Positions 22,382 through 31,446 of a stretch of 42,002 nucleotides of DNA are shown in pieces (the stretch's first letter is position 1; each line of letters begins with the position of its first letter). The position numbers and the translations under genes were made by a program. This stretch comes from a bacterium (GTDB lineage: Bacteria > Verrucomicrobiota > Verrucomicrobiia > Limisphaerales > UBA8199). The stretch spans positions 1-42,002 of the forward strand of contig JAJYHY010000021.1 in NCBI GenBank assembly GCA_021784555.1, given 5' to 3'. Under the pieces are notes generated by a model. The model made no database searches. It was not told where the DNA came from and saw only the letters and a list, made by a program, of their open reading frames with translations.

Positions 22382-25300
22382 ATGTCGCCAGTTCGAAAAT
22401 GTCCGGAGTGTGGAACGGAGCTGCCAGCGGGCGTGGCGCCGTGGCTCTGTCCAAAATGCCTGTTAACGCAAGCGGTCAACAACGCGTTAGTCGAGCCGGT
22501 CGCTTCGCCCGCGCCAAGCCCTGCCGAGCCAGCAGCGCGTGAGACCGTTGGCGAGGTCTTCCCTCAGCGGTTCGGCGGCTACGACCTACTGGAGCGCGTC
22601 GGCCAGGGCGGCATGGGCATCGTCTATCGCGCCCGGCAAATCAGCCTCGACCGCATCGTCGCGGTCAAGGTGCTGCCGCAGGGCGCCCTGGCCATCAAGG
22701 AACAGGTGCTCCGATTCCGCACGGAGGCCGCGGCTGCCGGCAGCTTGCAACATCCCAACATTGTCGCCATCCACGAGGTCGGCCTGTGGGAGGACCGGCA
22801 CTACCTGGTCATGGATTTTGTCGAGGGCCAGACGCTGGCGGAGTTGGCGCGCGGCGGACCGTTGCGGCGGCGCCGGGCCGCCCGCTATGTCCAGCAGATA
22901 GCCGAGGCGGTCCACCACGCGCATGAGCACGGCATTCTGCATCGCGATCTCAAGCCGTCGAACGTGCTGATCGACGCCGGCGACCAGCCGCGCATCACCG
23001 ATTTCGGCCTGGCCAAACGGCTCGAATCGGGCGCCGACCTGACCCTGAGCGGACAGGTGCTCGGTTCGCCGCAATACATGGCGCCGGAGCAAGCCGACGG
23101 CCGGCATCGCCAGGCCGGCCGGCGCACTGACGTTTATGCGCTGGGCGCGACCCTGTATCACCTGCTGACCGGGCGCCCGCCGTTCATCGGCGAGACGCTC
23201 GCGGACATTCTCCCGCAAGTGGTCAACGACCAGCCGTTGCGACCGCGGCAACTGAACCCCGCCGTGCCCGTCGATCTGGAGACGATTTGCCTCAAATGCC
23301 TCGAAAAGGAAATGCCCCGGCGCTACCCGACCGCACTGGCGCTGGCCGAGGAATTGGGCCGGTTCCTGCGCGGTGAGCCGATTCTGGCGCGGCCCGTCGG
23401 CATGGCCGGCAAGGCCTGGCGCTGGTGCCGGCGCAATCCGCGCATGGCCTCAGCCGTCGGTGTGGCGGTTTTGAGCCTGCTGTTTGGGTTGGCGGGCGTG
23501 AGCTGGCAATGGCGCCGGGCTGAGGCCCAACGTATCCGCGCTGAGACCGGCGAACTGCTCGCGCGCCGGAACGCTTATGCGGCCGAGATGACGCTGGCGC
23601 AACAAGCGCTGGCGGAAGGCAACCTGGGGCGCGCCCGCGAGTTGTTGGACCACTACCGGCCCGACGCCAAATCCGAAATCCGAAATCCGAAATCCGAGGT
23701 GGATTTACGAGGCTGGGAATGGCGTTATCTCTGGCAACAGTGCCGAGGCGATGAACAGTTCACGCTGAGCGGCCACTCGAATCGGGTCCACGCCGTGGCG
23801 TTTTCACCCGATGGCCGTTGGCTGGCCAGCGCGGCCGCGGACAGCACCGTTCGGCTTTGGGATTTGTCCACCCGTCGCCAAGTGGCGGTGGCCCGCTGCC
23901 CAAGCCAAACTTACAATGCCGTCCTCTTCGCCCCAGACGGCGAACGCCTTTTCGGCTCGGCGGACGCCCAATCCGCCGTCCGCATTTGGCGTGTCCCTTC
24001 GCTCGAACCGGCTGGCGAACTCAAGCTCGGCGATGAAGTCAGCCGCTTGGCGCTCTCTCCCGATGGCCAACTTCTCGCCGCGGTGGGCGTGCGAAGAGTC
24101 GTGCTGTGGAACATCACCAACGGGCGGGAAGTCGCCGTCCTTGCTTCGTCAGGTGGAGACGGTGAAAGCCGGGTGACCTTTTGGGCCGATGGCCGGCGCA
24201 TGGCGGTGAGGGGCGCCTCGGGCGGCTTCGCTTCCGGCCGCGTCGCCTTTTCACCCGATGGGCGGTGGCTGGCCGTCAGCGCGAGCGACGGCAGGATTTT
24301 GGTCTGGGACTGGAAGACTGGCTCAGTGGTCTCTACCCTCGTTGGTCATGCGAGGATGCCGCCGTGGGGCTACCCGGTCTTCGCCCTGGGTTTTGCCGCG
24401 GACAGTAAGACCTTGGTGTCGGCCGGGTCGGATTCAACCGTGCGGGTCTGGGACGTGCCCTTGGGCGCGGAGCGCACCCGGTTGGTGGGCCATGCCTCGG
24501 TGGTAACCGACCTGGCGTTTTCGCCGGATCGGAAGGTCCTCGCCACGGTGAGCACGGACCAGACCGTGAGGCTCTGGGACGCGGCCAGGTGGCGTCTCCT
24601 GGGTACGCTCAAAGGGCATCTGAACGAGGTGTGGGCGGTGGCGTTCTCCCCCGATGGGGCCCGCCTGGCTACTGGGAGCAAGGACGAGGAAATTAAGGTT
24701 TGGCGCGCGCGGCCCAAGCCGGGACCGGTTGTTTCACGGGCACTACCGCCCGCAAGGTGGGGCCCGCGTTTGGCGGCTGGGGCTGGCTCGGTCGTTGTGC
24801 TCCGCACCAACGGCGATTTCACCGCGCTCGACCTGAAGACCTGGGCGGAAACCAAGCCGCGCGCGTTTCCGGTTCCGGAAAACGAGGTTGCGGACTGGGC
24901 CGTGGCGCCGGGCGGCGCCTTGCTGGTGGTGAGCGATTCGACGGGGCCGATCCGAACGTGGAGCTTGCCCGATTGCCGGCCGGGGCGAGAGTTCGTCGGC
25001 TCAGCGCCGGGTTCGGGCCTGCTGGCGTTCTCCAACGACGGCTCCCGGCTCGCCGCCGCCAGCGCCGGCCGGACGATCGGCGTTTGGGAGGTGGCCAGTC
25101 GTCGGCCAAGCGCCTGCTTCACCAACGTGGTTGGACCCATCACGGCTCTGGCCCTGTCACCCAGCGGGGCCTGCCTCGCCGCGGGGTTGCACGGCGGATG
25201 GGTCGAAGTCTGGGAGATCGCGACCCGGCACAAACTCGCCCTGTGGCTCGCGCACAACGACGGCGTCAGCGACTTTGCTTTCCTCTCTCACCCGGCAAGG

Positions 25301-25645
25301 CTGGTGACGGCCAGCGGGGACGGGACCGTCAAGATTTGGGAGCTCGCCACGCAGCGGCTTCTCGCCACGTTGCGCGGGTCGTTGCTCGGAATGAACAGTG
25401 TGGCGGTCTCGCGCAGGGAACGCCGCCTGGCCGCCGGGACGGGCGAGGGAATGGTCAAGCTGTGGGACCTCGCTTCGTTCCAGGAGGTGGCCACGTTCCG
25501 GGAGCACCCGTTCAGCATTCAAGTCGCCTTCTCCGCGGATGGCAACGACCTCGTGGCCGTCTGCCAAGCAAAGGTCTCCGTCTGGCACGCGCCGTCTTTT
25601 GCGCAGATCGAGAGAACCGAGCAACAACCTGCTGAGGGGAGGTAG
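22382..25645 (+). CDS. Membrane Ser/Thr protein kinase with double WD40 propeller, module copy 2
   Basis: 1087 residues with the same plan as the kinase at 16394: zinc ribbon with cysteines at the same positions (7, 10, 23, 26); kinase domain about 67-330 (GQGGMGIVY, Lys96 in VAVKVL, HRDLKPSN with Asp189, DFG Asp207, APEQ); juxtamembrane MAGKAWRWCRRNP; transmembrane helix about 355-377; then about 14 WD40 blades by eye. Some central blades are degenerate. An in-frame 21-bp expansion of a heptamer (23669-23696) inserts seven residues between the helical stalk and the propeller. All catalytic residues are present. The likely target is the sigma factor at 21388 (inference from context). Confidence 0.92.
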   Translation: MSPVRKCPECGTELPAGVAPWLCPKCLLTQAVNNALVEPVASPAPSPAEPAARETVGEVFPQRFGGYDLLERVGQGGMGIVYRARQISLDRIVAVKVLPQGALAIKEQVLRFRTEAAAAGSLQHPNIVAIHEVGLWEDRHYLVMDFVEGQTLAELARGGPLRRRRAARYVQQIAEAVHHAHEHGILHRDLKPSNVLIDAGDQPRITDFGLAKRLESGADLTLSGQVLGSPQYMAPEQADGRHRQAGRRTDVYALGATLYHLLTGRPPFIGETLADILPQVVNDQPLRPRQLNPAVPVDLETICLKCLEKEMPRRYPTALALAEELGRFLRGEPILARPVGMAGKAWRWCRRNPRMASAVGVAVLSLLFGLAGVSWQWRRAEAQRIRAETGELLARRNAYAAEMTLAQQALAEGNLGRARELLDHYRPDAKSEIRNPKSEVDLRGWEWRYLWQQCRGDEQFTLSGHSNRVHAVAFSPDGRWLASAAADSTVRLWDLSTRRQVAVARCPSQTYNAVLFAPDGERLFGSADAQSAVRIWRVPSLEPAGELKLGDEVSRLALSPDGQLLAAVGVRRVVLWNITNGREVAVLASSGGDGESRVTFWADGRRMAVRGASGGFASGRVAFSPDGRWLAVSASDGRILVWDWKTGSVVSTLVGHARMPPWGYPVFALGFAADSKTLVSAGSDSTVRVWDVPLGAERTRLVGHASVVTDLAFSPDRKVLATVSTDQTVRLWDAARWRLLGTLKGHLNEVWAVAFSPDGARLATGSKDEEIKVWRARPKPGPVVSRALPPARWGPRLAAGAGSVVVLRTNGDFTALDLKTWAETKPRAFPVPENEVADWAVAPGGALLVVSDSTGPIRTWSLPDCRPGREFVGSAPGSGLLAFSNDGSRLAAASAGRTIGVWEVASRRPSACFTNVVGPITALALSPSGACLAAGLHGGWVEVWEIATRHKLALWLAHNDGVSDFAFLSHPARLVTASGDGTVKIWELATQRLLATLRGSLLGMNSVAVSRRERRLAAGTGEGMVKLWDLASFQEVATFREHPFSIQVAFSADGNDLVAVCQAKVSVWHAPSFAQIERTEQQPAEGR
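23669..23696 (+). repeat. Four tandem copies of heptamer AAATCCG inside kinase 2
   Basis: AAATCCG is repeated four times without error. The aligned position of kinase 1 has AKSEVDLR, against AKSEIRNPKSEVDLR here. The three extra units add 21 bp, so the reading frame is kept. Confidence 0.9.
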
Positions 25646-25729
25646 TCGGCGCTCCTAAGAACGTGCAATGCGTGCGGTCCCCGGGAAGATTTCACTTTCA
25701 TTTGGCTCTCGCTGCACTAAAGTCTGGTT

Positions 25730-26110
25730 ATGCAGACGAGCGAAGCAGTCGAGAGCGTCCAGTCTGGCGTGGCCAGCTTGAGCGACTGGACAGCGGACCG
25801 TATCCATGACTGGTCCGGCGGATGTGGCCGGTTTCTTCAGTGGGAGCGGGATTGCCTCCTGCTTCGGGAACCGAGCCCTAAGGAGCGCAAGGAGCATAAG
25901 GTGGCGTTGACCTGGCTCCTGCGCCTGACGCGGCTTCTGCACGCGGCTGTTTCCGAGCCTGACTTTCCCGACCGCTCGGCGTCCAAGGAACTGCGGGGCC
26001 GGTTGCGGCAACTGCAAGACTCCTGGCAGATGTTCTATGAGAACCCGCTGACGGAGGGGGAAGCGAACAAGCTGCTGGCCGAACTCTTCCCCGATGAGCC
26101 CGGAGCTTGA
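25730..26110 (+). CDS. Hypothetical helical protein
   Basis: 126 residues, not recognised. It is predicted mostly helical by eye and charged (PSPKERKEHKVALTWLLRLTRLLHAAV; RGRLRQLQDSWQMFYENPLTEGEANKLLAELF), with no signal peptide or membrane helix. It is followed by an overlapping small gene (17-nt overlap), which suggests a two-gene unit. It begins 84 nt after kinase 2 and could be co-transcribed with it, but nothing links it functionally. Confidence 0.6.
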   Translation: MQTSEAVESVQSGVASLSDWTADRIHDWSGGCGRFLQWERDCLLLREPSPKERKEHKVALTWLLRLTRLLHAAVSEPDFPDRSASKELRGRLRQLQDSWQMFYENPLTEGEANKLLAELFPDEPGA

Positions 26111-26324
26111 GGCGATTCTGGCCAGCTATCACGCTTGGAAGGAGGGCCGCGAATCCGGAGCCACAGCGGAGGAGTTGTTCGCGCTCTACGATGCCCGCCT
26201 GCAGGACGCCTTGGCGCGGTGGCCGAACGTTTCGAAGGAACGCCTTCACCAGATAATTCAAAGACGCTATCGGGCTTGGCTCCGCGCCCAGGATAAACCC
26301 ACCGCCTTGCCGCCCAAGGCCTAG
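26094..26324 (+). CDS. Hypothetical small helical protein
   Basis: 76 residues, not recognised. Helical by eye (ELEAILASYHAWKEGRESG, TAEELFALYDARLQDALARW, KERLHQIIQRRYRAWLRAQD), basic C-terminus, no signal peptide. The ATG lies inside the end of the upstream gene, consistent with translational coupling. Confidence 0.55.
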   Translation: MSPELEAILASYHAWKEGRESGATAEELFALYDARLQDALARWPNVSKERLHQIIQRRYRAWLRAQDKPTALPPKA

Positions 26325-26447
26325 CCTGGCCCGCTTTTGAGCCGCGCGGCAAGCTGTGCGCCACGTGGCGAGGGGCGCGTGGCGAGTGACGTGGCTCCTC
26401 GGCATACGCCGCGTGTCATTCGCCACCTGCGCCGCGGGCCATTTCCT

Positions 26448-26477
26448 CTGTAACCTTTCGCCCGATTTCCTGATTGT
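26448..26477 (+). promoter_or_regulatory. CTGTAACCTTT element, copy 3, ahead of the BNR-like secreted protein
   Basis: CTGTAACCTTTCGCCCGATT followed by TCCTGATTGT, 149 nt before the start at 26626. The downstream leader sequence is mostly lost here. The rest of the gap 26325-26625 contains a perfect palindrome CGCCACGTGGCG (26359-26370) and GCCACG-type short repeats, but no gene. Confidence 0.6.
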
Positions 26478-26625
26478 TAGGAGATGACGACAGTTGTCCA
26501 AATCCAACGGATCACGAAACCATGAGTAGGAATCAAACCCGAAGCTCAGAGCGCAGTCTCACCGGCGCCGGAGATACAATGCCTCCTGTCCTGCGAGTGC
26601 CCGCCAGAGAGAAAGGAGCATCAAC

Positions 26626-28944
26626 ATGAAACGACCCTGGTACGTGCGGCAAAAGCCCGCCGTGGCGCTGGTGGCCGGCCTAGGCGGCCTCTTCGCCCTC
26701 GTCAATCCCATCTGCGCGCAGCCATGGGCAACGACTGACGCGCCGGCGGTCTTCGGCTGGGAAGCCCTCGCCGCCTCTGCAGATGGGACGAGGCTGATCG
26801 CGGTCCCAGCGCGATATGCGTCAGATTCTCCGGCCCCAATCCATATCTCGACCAACAGCGGAGCGAACTGGGCACAAACGAGCGCACCGACCAACAATTG
26901 GAAGTCGGTGGCCTCTTCGGCTGGCGGCGCCAGGCTGGTGGCGGTAGCCTCGGCCGCTTCCGGCTGGGTCCGCAGCGATGCCTTGATCTACACCTCGCCT
27001 GACGGTGGTGCGAATTGGTCGCCGGCGAACGCGCCGAGCAACACCTGGTCAGGTGTCGCTTCCTCGGCGGACGGTGTGAGACTGGTAGCGGTGGCTGAAT
27101 TTAAGAAGTCGGTCTGGAATGGGACCAACCTTGACTACCTTGACTACGTTGGCGACGGTATGGTTTACGCTTCCTCCGATGCCGGTGCCACCTGGACGCG
27201 CACGACTGCGCCAACCAACAACTGGACCTCCGTCGCCTCTTCGGCGGACGGCACCAAATTGGTCGCGGGAGCCTCCTGGACCGACGGCGATGGCTTAATC
27301 TACACCTCGCCTGACGGCGGAGCGAGTTGGTCGCCGACCCGCGCCCCGAGCAGCCAATGGAAGTCCGTGGCCTCTTCGGCGAACGGCGCCAAGCTGGTGG
27401 CGACTGACGGTTACCGGATTCACCTGTCCACCAATTCGGGCGCCACCTGGACAGCGACGTCAGCGCCGGAGCAGGCCTGGTCCGGCGTCGCCACGTCAGC
27501 CGATGGCACGAGGTTGGTGGCGGTCGCGGAGTATGAGGCCTCCGGGGCCGAGGGCTTGATTTACACGTCGAGCGACTCGGGCGCGACTTGGACGCCAACC
27601 GGCGCACCGGCCGCACACTGGCGGTGTGTTGCCTGTTCAGCCGATGGCTACAGAGCGGTGGCTGGCGGCATTTTTTCGCTTGTCAGCCTGCCCTATTCGG
27701 GGCCGTGGAGATTGGCCGATGCGCCTCGAATCGTCTGGGGATCGGTTGCCTCTTCGGCCGATGGGAGGAAATTGGTCGCGGCGGCCTTGCCTAATTGGAG
27801 GGTGGGATGGCAGGACCCACTTTACACATCCAGCGACTCGGGAGCAACCTGGACACCGGCCAACGTGCCGACTAATTGGTGGAGTTTCGTGGCGTCTTCG
27901 GCTCATCCCACCCAGCTGGTCGCGGCGTGGTTGGGAGACGCCGCAGGCAATCCGGGCCGGATTTACACGTCGAGCGACTCAGGCGCAACCTGGTTGCAGA
28001 CGACCGCGCCGAGCAACGAGTGGCGTTGCGTCGCCTCTTCGGCTGACGGTGTGAGGCTCGTGGCGGCAGCGGCTCGCGCCTTTGTCGGAGGAGGGATTGG
28101 GTACGCCGGGGAGGACGCGATTTATCGTTCGACGGATTCAGGCTCAACCTGGGGCCGGACCAGCGCCCCAAGCAACCAATGGACTGCGCTTGCCTCTTCG
28201 GTGGACGGCATGAAACTGGTAGCGTCAAGTGCTCCCGAGGACCACTGGGATGGGACCAACTATTCCTATATCGGCGAGGGCGCCATCTACGTTTCCCTGG
28301 ATGCGGGTGCAACGTGGATGCGGACCAGCTGTCCAAGCAACCATTGGGCATCTGTCGCCAGCTCCGCAGACGGGACCAAGTTGGTCGCGGCGGCGAACTC
28401 GTTCCCCACCGCCGGCCCGCTCTTTGGCGCCGGCCCGCTCTATGTCTCCACTAATTCGGGCGTGACTTGGACGCCGACCAGCGCGCCGAGCAACGGTTGG
28501 TTCTCCGTCGCATCCTCGAGCGATGGCGTCAACTTAGTCGCGACCGCGAACGGCCAAGTTCACACCTCGGCCGATTCGGGAGCGACGTGGAGACTGGCCA
28601 ACACCCCGGCGGTTAACGGCTTATGGCGCGCCGCTGCCTCTTCCGCCGACGGCAGCAGTATCGTAGCCCTAGGTGATGGCGCCATCAGCTTCCTGCATTC
28701 TCCCCCGCCGGCACCTCCCGTTCCTCCTTCACCTCGGCTGCTCGTTGAGCGCACAGGCGCCAATATCGGCGTCTCCTGGCTCATGCCTTCAACCCGCTTT
28801 GTCCTGCAACAAAGCGCCGAATTGCCCTCCGCCAACTGGGCGGATGTGCCGACGTCCCCGACGCTCGATTTTACTAACCTGCATTATCGAGTGACGCTAA
28901 CGCCGTCCTTGAGCAAAAGCTTTTACCGGTTGAAACAGCAGTGA
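26626..28944 (+). CDS. Secreted BNR/sialidase-like 14-blade propeller protein
   Basis: 772 residues. Signal peptide MKRPWYVRQKPAVALVAGLG to PICAQ. About 14 copies of a ~48-residue repeat follow, each reading roughly W-x-x-T-x-A-P-x-x-x-W-x-S-V-A-S-S-A-D-G-x-K-L-V-A, then (I/L)YTS-x-D-S-G-A-T (Asp-box-like). Fourteen units suit two seven-bladed propellers. A proline linker (PPPAPPVPPSP) leads to the shared C-terminal module (VSWLMPSTRFVLQQSAELPS to SKSFYRLKQQ). No sialidase catalytic residues are evident, so an adhesive or binding role is more likely than an enzyme. The gene follows a CTGTAACCTTT element and is not obviously in an operon. Confidence 0.8.
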   Translation: MKRPWYVRQKPAVALVAGLGGLFALVNPICAQPWATTDAPAVFGWEALAASADGTRLIAVPARYASDSPAPIHISTNSGANWAQTSAPTNNWKSVASSAGGARLVAVASAASGWVRSDALIYTSPDGGANWSPANAPSNTWSGVASSADGVRLVAVAEFKKSVWNGTNLDYLDYVGDGMVYASSDAGATWTRTTAPTNNWTSVASSADGTKLVAGASWTDGDGLIYTSPDGGASWSPTRAPSSQWKSVASSANGAKLVATDGYRIHLSTNSGATWTATSAPEQAWSGVATSADGTRLVAVAEYEASGAEGLIYTSSDSGATWTPTGAPAAHWRCVACSADGYRAVAGGIFSLVSLPYSGPWRLADAPRIVWGSVASSADGRKLVAAALPNWRVGWQDPLYTSSDSGATWTPANVPTNWWSFVASSAHPTQLVAAWLGDAAGNPGRIYTSSDSGATWLQTTAPSNEWRCVASSADGVRLVAAAARAFVGGGIGYAGEDAIYRSTDSGSTWGRTSAPSNQWTALASSVDGMKLVASSAPEDHWDGTNYSYIGEGAIYVSLDAGATWMRTSCPSNHWASVASSADGTKLVAAANSFPTAGPLFGAGPLYVSTNSGVTWTPTSAPSNGWFSVASSSDGVNLVATANGQVHTSADSGATWRLANTPAVNGLWRAAASSADGSSIVALGDGAISFLHSPPPAPPVPPSPRLLVERTGANIGVSWLMPSTRFVLQQSAELPSANWADVPTSPTLDFTNLHYRVTLTPSLSKSFYRLKQQ

Positions 28945-28984
28945 TACAAGACCACACGACGGCTGGAAGGGCTGGGCGTGTAGC

Positions 28985-29092
28985 GCAGGTTTCCAAACCT
29001 GCTGTATCGCGGATTTCCAAATCGGCGAGGCTCGCGCTCTCGGACGGCAGGCGGGTTTGGAAACCCGCGACGCAGCAGACTTGGAAATCTGC
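28985..29092. repeat. Cluster of four short palindromes
   Basis: GCAGGTTT-CC-AAACCTGC (28985-29002), GATTT-CC-AAATC (29012-29023), GCGGGTTT-GG-AAACCCGC (29051-29068) and GCAGACTT-GG-AAATCTGC (29075-29092, one mismatch). The first two share a CC centre and the last two a GG centre, so the cluster is itself an inverted arrangement. It lies between the BNR-like gene and the sulfotransferase gene and could act as a transcript end or a REP-type element. Confidence 0.7.
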
Positions 29093-29140
29093 GCTGCTTC
29101 GTCTGCCCTCCGCCGCGCTGGAGTTCGCGGCAGAAATGAA

Positions 29141-30643
29141 ATGAATCGTTCTCAGCAGCGGCTTGAAGAAGCCAGGCAGCTTTTGTTGGCGCAGGATTTC
29201 GCCCAGGCGCTGCCGCGCTATGAAAAGCTGGTTCGGACTTTTCCCGGCCAGGCCGTGATTTGGTTCGAGTACGGCAATGCGGCCTCGCGCCTGGGGCAAC
29301 TGGAAACGGCCCGGCGCGCCTGGGAAAAGGCCATGACACTGGAGCCGCGGAATGCGGAGTTGATGGTCCAGATCGGCCACCAGTACGAGGGCTTGCGTCA
29401 GCCGGAGCCGGCGCGAGCCTGCTTCGCCCGGGCGGCGGCGGCGGATGCCAAGGCCATCAATCCGCGCATCAGCCTGGCGGTGCTGTCCGAGCAGCAGCAC
29501 CGCCTCGACGAGGCGCGAGCGGCGGTGGAGGAGTGCCTAGCGGTCGCTCCCTGCGACGACCAGGCGCGGTACTTTTCGGCCGTGCTGGATCGGCGCGAGA
29601 ACAAGTTGGAAGAGGCCGAACGCCGGCTGCGCGAGTTGATTCACTCTGAGCCGAAGCATCCGTACGTCCGCTACGCCTGCCGATATGAACTGGCGCAAAT
29701 CCTCGACCGCACCGAGCGGTTTGACGAGGCCATGCAACTGCTGGCCCAGGCCAAACAAATTGTCCGAGCGCTGACCGATACCGAAGTGCTGCTCCAGGGG
29801 TACGATCGGTCGGCCGAGGTGGCGCGGCGGTTGGCGGTAGAGCCGCCCAAAGCTATTCTCCACGTGTGGGCGAAGTCTTTGCCGGCGGAACAGCGCCAGG
29901 AGATTCCGCCGCTGGCGTTCTTGGGCGGACATCCCCGCAGCGGCACGACGCTGCTGGAACAGGTTCTGGATGCGCATCCGGGCGTGGCGGCCCTGGATGA
30001 ACCACCGGCCTTTGCGGCGGTGATTGAGCCGGCCTTGGGCAAAATGCCAGCGCCCCCCACCGCGCGCCTAAACGTCTTGCGGCGCGATTACACGCGAGCG
30101 CTCCTGGACGAAACCGGCGCTGCCGGGACCGGGAAGCTGCTGCTCGACAAGAACCCCTCGCTGACGGCACAGTTGCCGGCGTGGCTGCGGGTGTTCCCCG
30201 AAGTGCGGGTGGTGATCGCCTTGCGGGACCCGCGCGACGTGGTGCTCAGTTGCTATTTCCAGAACCTCCTGCTCAACGCCACCAATGTGAACTTCCTCAG
30301 CTTCGAGCGCCTAGCCAAACACTACGCCGATTTGATGGACATCTGGCTGGCGGTCCGGCAGTGGGAAGGCTTTGCGTGGTTGGAGACGCGCTATGAAGGC
30401 CTGGTGGCTGGCTTGGAGCAGGAAGGCCGCCGCGTGACCGGTTTCCTGGGCGTGGAGTGGCGTCAGGAGCAGAACCGGTTCTACGAGAAAAGCCGTCGCA
30501 AGCAGCTTTACTCGCCCACCTATCAAGACGTCAGCCGGCCAGTGTATAGCAGTTCGGTCGGGCGCTGGCGGGCCTACGAGAAACACTTGGCGCCGATCCT
30601 GCCCGCGCTCGATCCTTATTGCCGGGAGTTTGGTTATGGATGA
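29141..30643 (+). CDS. TPR-repeat sulfotransferase
   Basis: 500 residues. Residues ~5-215 are TPR helices (AQALPRYEKLVRTFPGQAVIWFEYGNAASRLGQ and following). Residues ~255-495 form a Sulfotransfer_3-type domain with the PAPS 5'-phosphosulfate loop GGHPRSGTTLLEQ (262-274) and the 3'-phosphate motif LRDPRDVVLSCYFQN (361-375). It would transfer sulfate from PAPS to a protein or glycan, with the TPRs binding the partner. No signal peptide is seen from this start. ATG 29141 is preferred over 29057 because the upstream extension is encoded by palindromic repeat sequence. It has no operon partner, and a link to the neighbouring secreted proteins is only speculative. Confidence 0.85.
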   Translation: MNRSQQRLEEARQLLLAQDFAQALPRYEKLVRTFPGQAVIWFEYGNAASRLGQLETARRAWEKAMTLEPRNAELMVQIGHQYEGLRQPEPARACFARAAAADAKAINPRISLAVLSEQQHRLDEARAAVEECLAVAPCDDQARYFSAVLDRRENKLEEAERRLRELIHSEPKHPYVRYACRYELAQILDRTERFDEAMQLLAQAKQIVRALTDTEVLLQGYDRSAEVARRLAVEPPKAILHVWAKSLPAEQRQEIPPLAFLGGHPRSGTTLLEQVLDAHPGVAALDEPPAFAAVIEPALGKMPAPPTARLNVLRRDYTRALLDETGAAGTGKLLLDKNPSLTAQLPAWLRVFPEVRVVIALRDPRDVVLSCYFQNLLLNATNVNFLSFERLAKHYADLMDIWLAVRQWEGFAWLETRYEGLVAGLEQEGRRVTGFLGVEWRQEQNRFYEKSRRKQLYSPTYQDVSRPVYSSSVGRWRAYEKHLAPILPALDPYCREFGYG

Positions 30644-30740
30644 CCGGTCAATGCGGTCAGAATGGCGGTGGGAACCTGCCGGAGCGACAGCCGCGTCAAA
30701 TGCGCGGCGATCTGGGAAGGAAACAGTATGGACTTGGAGC

Positions 30741-30996
30741 AGAGACGATAAGGAGCCAATTCGTCTGTAACCTTTCGCCCGATTTCCTGATTACTACCCA
30801 ATGATGGCTGTTGTGGTGTCAGTCTCACGGCGTGGTGCTGCCGGTGGCGCAACGAGATTCGCCGCCGACCAGCGCGAGGCAACCGGCACCCGGGCGGACG
30901 CAGTCGTTTGCCGCCCGGCGTATGGCGCGGGCTTCCTTTTGGGCGTCTCCAGCCGCCGAACGCCACACCACGAAACTAACCGAAAGGATTCATGCT
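30741..30996 (+). promoter_or_regulatory. CTGTAACCTTT element (30765-30794) with full 5' leader, copy A
   Basis: The upstream tract GACGATAAGGAGCCAATTCG is followed by CTGTAACCTTTCGCCCGATT/TCCTGATTAC at 30765-30794 and then a leader of about 200 nt. The leader holds two hairpins: GGTGGCG / CGCCGCC, and a perfect CCGGGCGG / CCGCCCGG. The ribosome-binding site AAAGGA (30983-30988) is 8 nt before the ATG. The same arrangement occurs upstream of 31848 (copy B) and, with a decayed promoter, upstream of 20160 (copy C). It is interpreted as an ECF-type promoter plus structured untranslated leader. Confidence 0.6.
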
Positions 30997-31446
30997 ATGA
31001 TCACGAAAAAACACACAGCGCTCGTGGCCCTCGCGGCTTGCGCCCTGACACTGGCAGCCGTCGGGAGCGACAAGAACCCGGTCACGCGACCCTTCAGAGT
31101 CCAGGGGAGCGTGACGCTCACCATCAACCTCCAGGACGGAGCCTTTACCGTGGAGGGGACCGGCGTGGCGACCCACACGGGCCTGTTCACCGCCGTTGGA
31201 TCAGGCTCCATCTCACTGACAAGCCACGCGGCCAGCGGAACGTCAACTGGCGCCGACGGCGATGCGATAACCTGGGTCATGCCTAGCCTCGGGACCTTTG
31301 TATTTACTGGCGGAACCGGTCGCTTCGCGAACTGCAGTGGCGGGTTCAATTACGTCTGGCAGTCAGCGCCGGCGGTCAGCTTTCCAGACGCGACCACCGA
31401 GTTGCTGACCTACAGCTACATCGGCGTCGGGCAGATTACCTATTGA
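30997..31446 (+). CDS. Small secreted protein, beta-barrel-like
   Basis: 149 residues. Signal peptide MITKKHTALVALAACALTLA. The mature protein is all-beta by eye: GSVTLTINLQDGAFTVEGTG, GLFTAVGSGSISL, TFVFTGGTGRFANCSGGF and a final YSYIGVGQITY. The TGGTGRFxxxSG segment recalls allene-oxide-cyclase-like barrels, but that is a weak resemblance. It is the first gene after leader copy A, and its first codons (ATGATCACGAAAAAACAC) are part of the leader homology. Function unknown. Confidence 0.65.
   Translation: MITKKHTALVALAACALTLAAVGSDKNPVTRPFRVQGSVTLTINLQDGAFTVEGTGVATHTGLFTAVGSGSISLTSHAASGTSTGADGDAITWVMPSLGTFVFTGGTGRFANCSGGFNYVWQSAPAVSFPDATTELLTYSYIGVGQITY

Noticed and set aside
23669-23696. CRISPR-like repeat
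   Set aside because: Heptamers without spacers; no CRISPR array or cas gene exists in the window.
30801-30996. Upstream ORF in the leaders beginning MMAVVVSVSRR
   Set aside because: The frame is open in copies A and B and partly in C, but downstream indels shift the frame, the C copy differs widely, and no ribosome-binding site is seen. RNA structure explains the conservation better.
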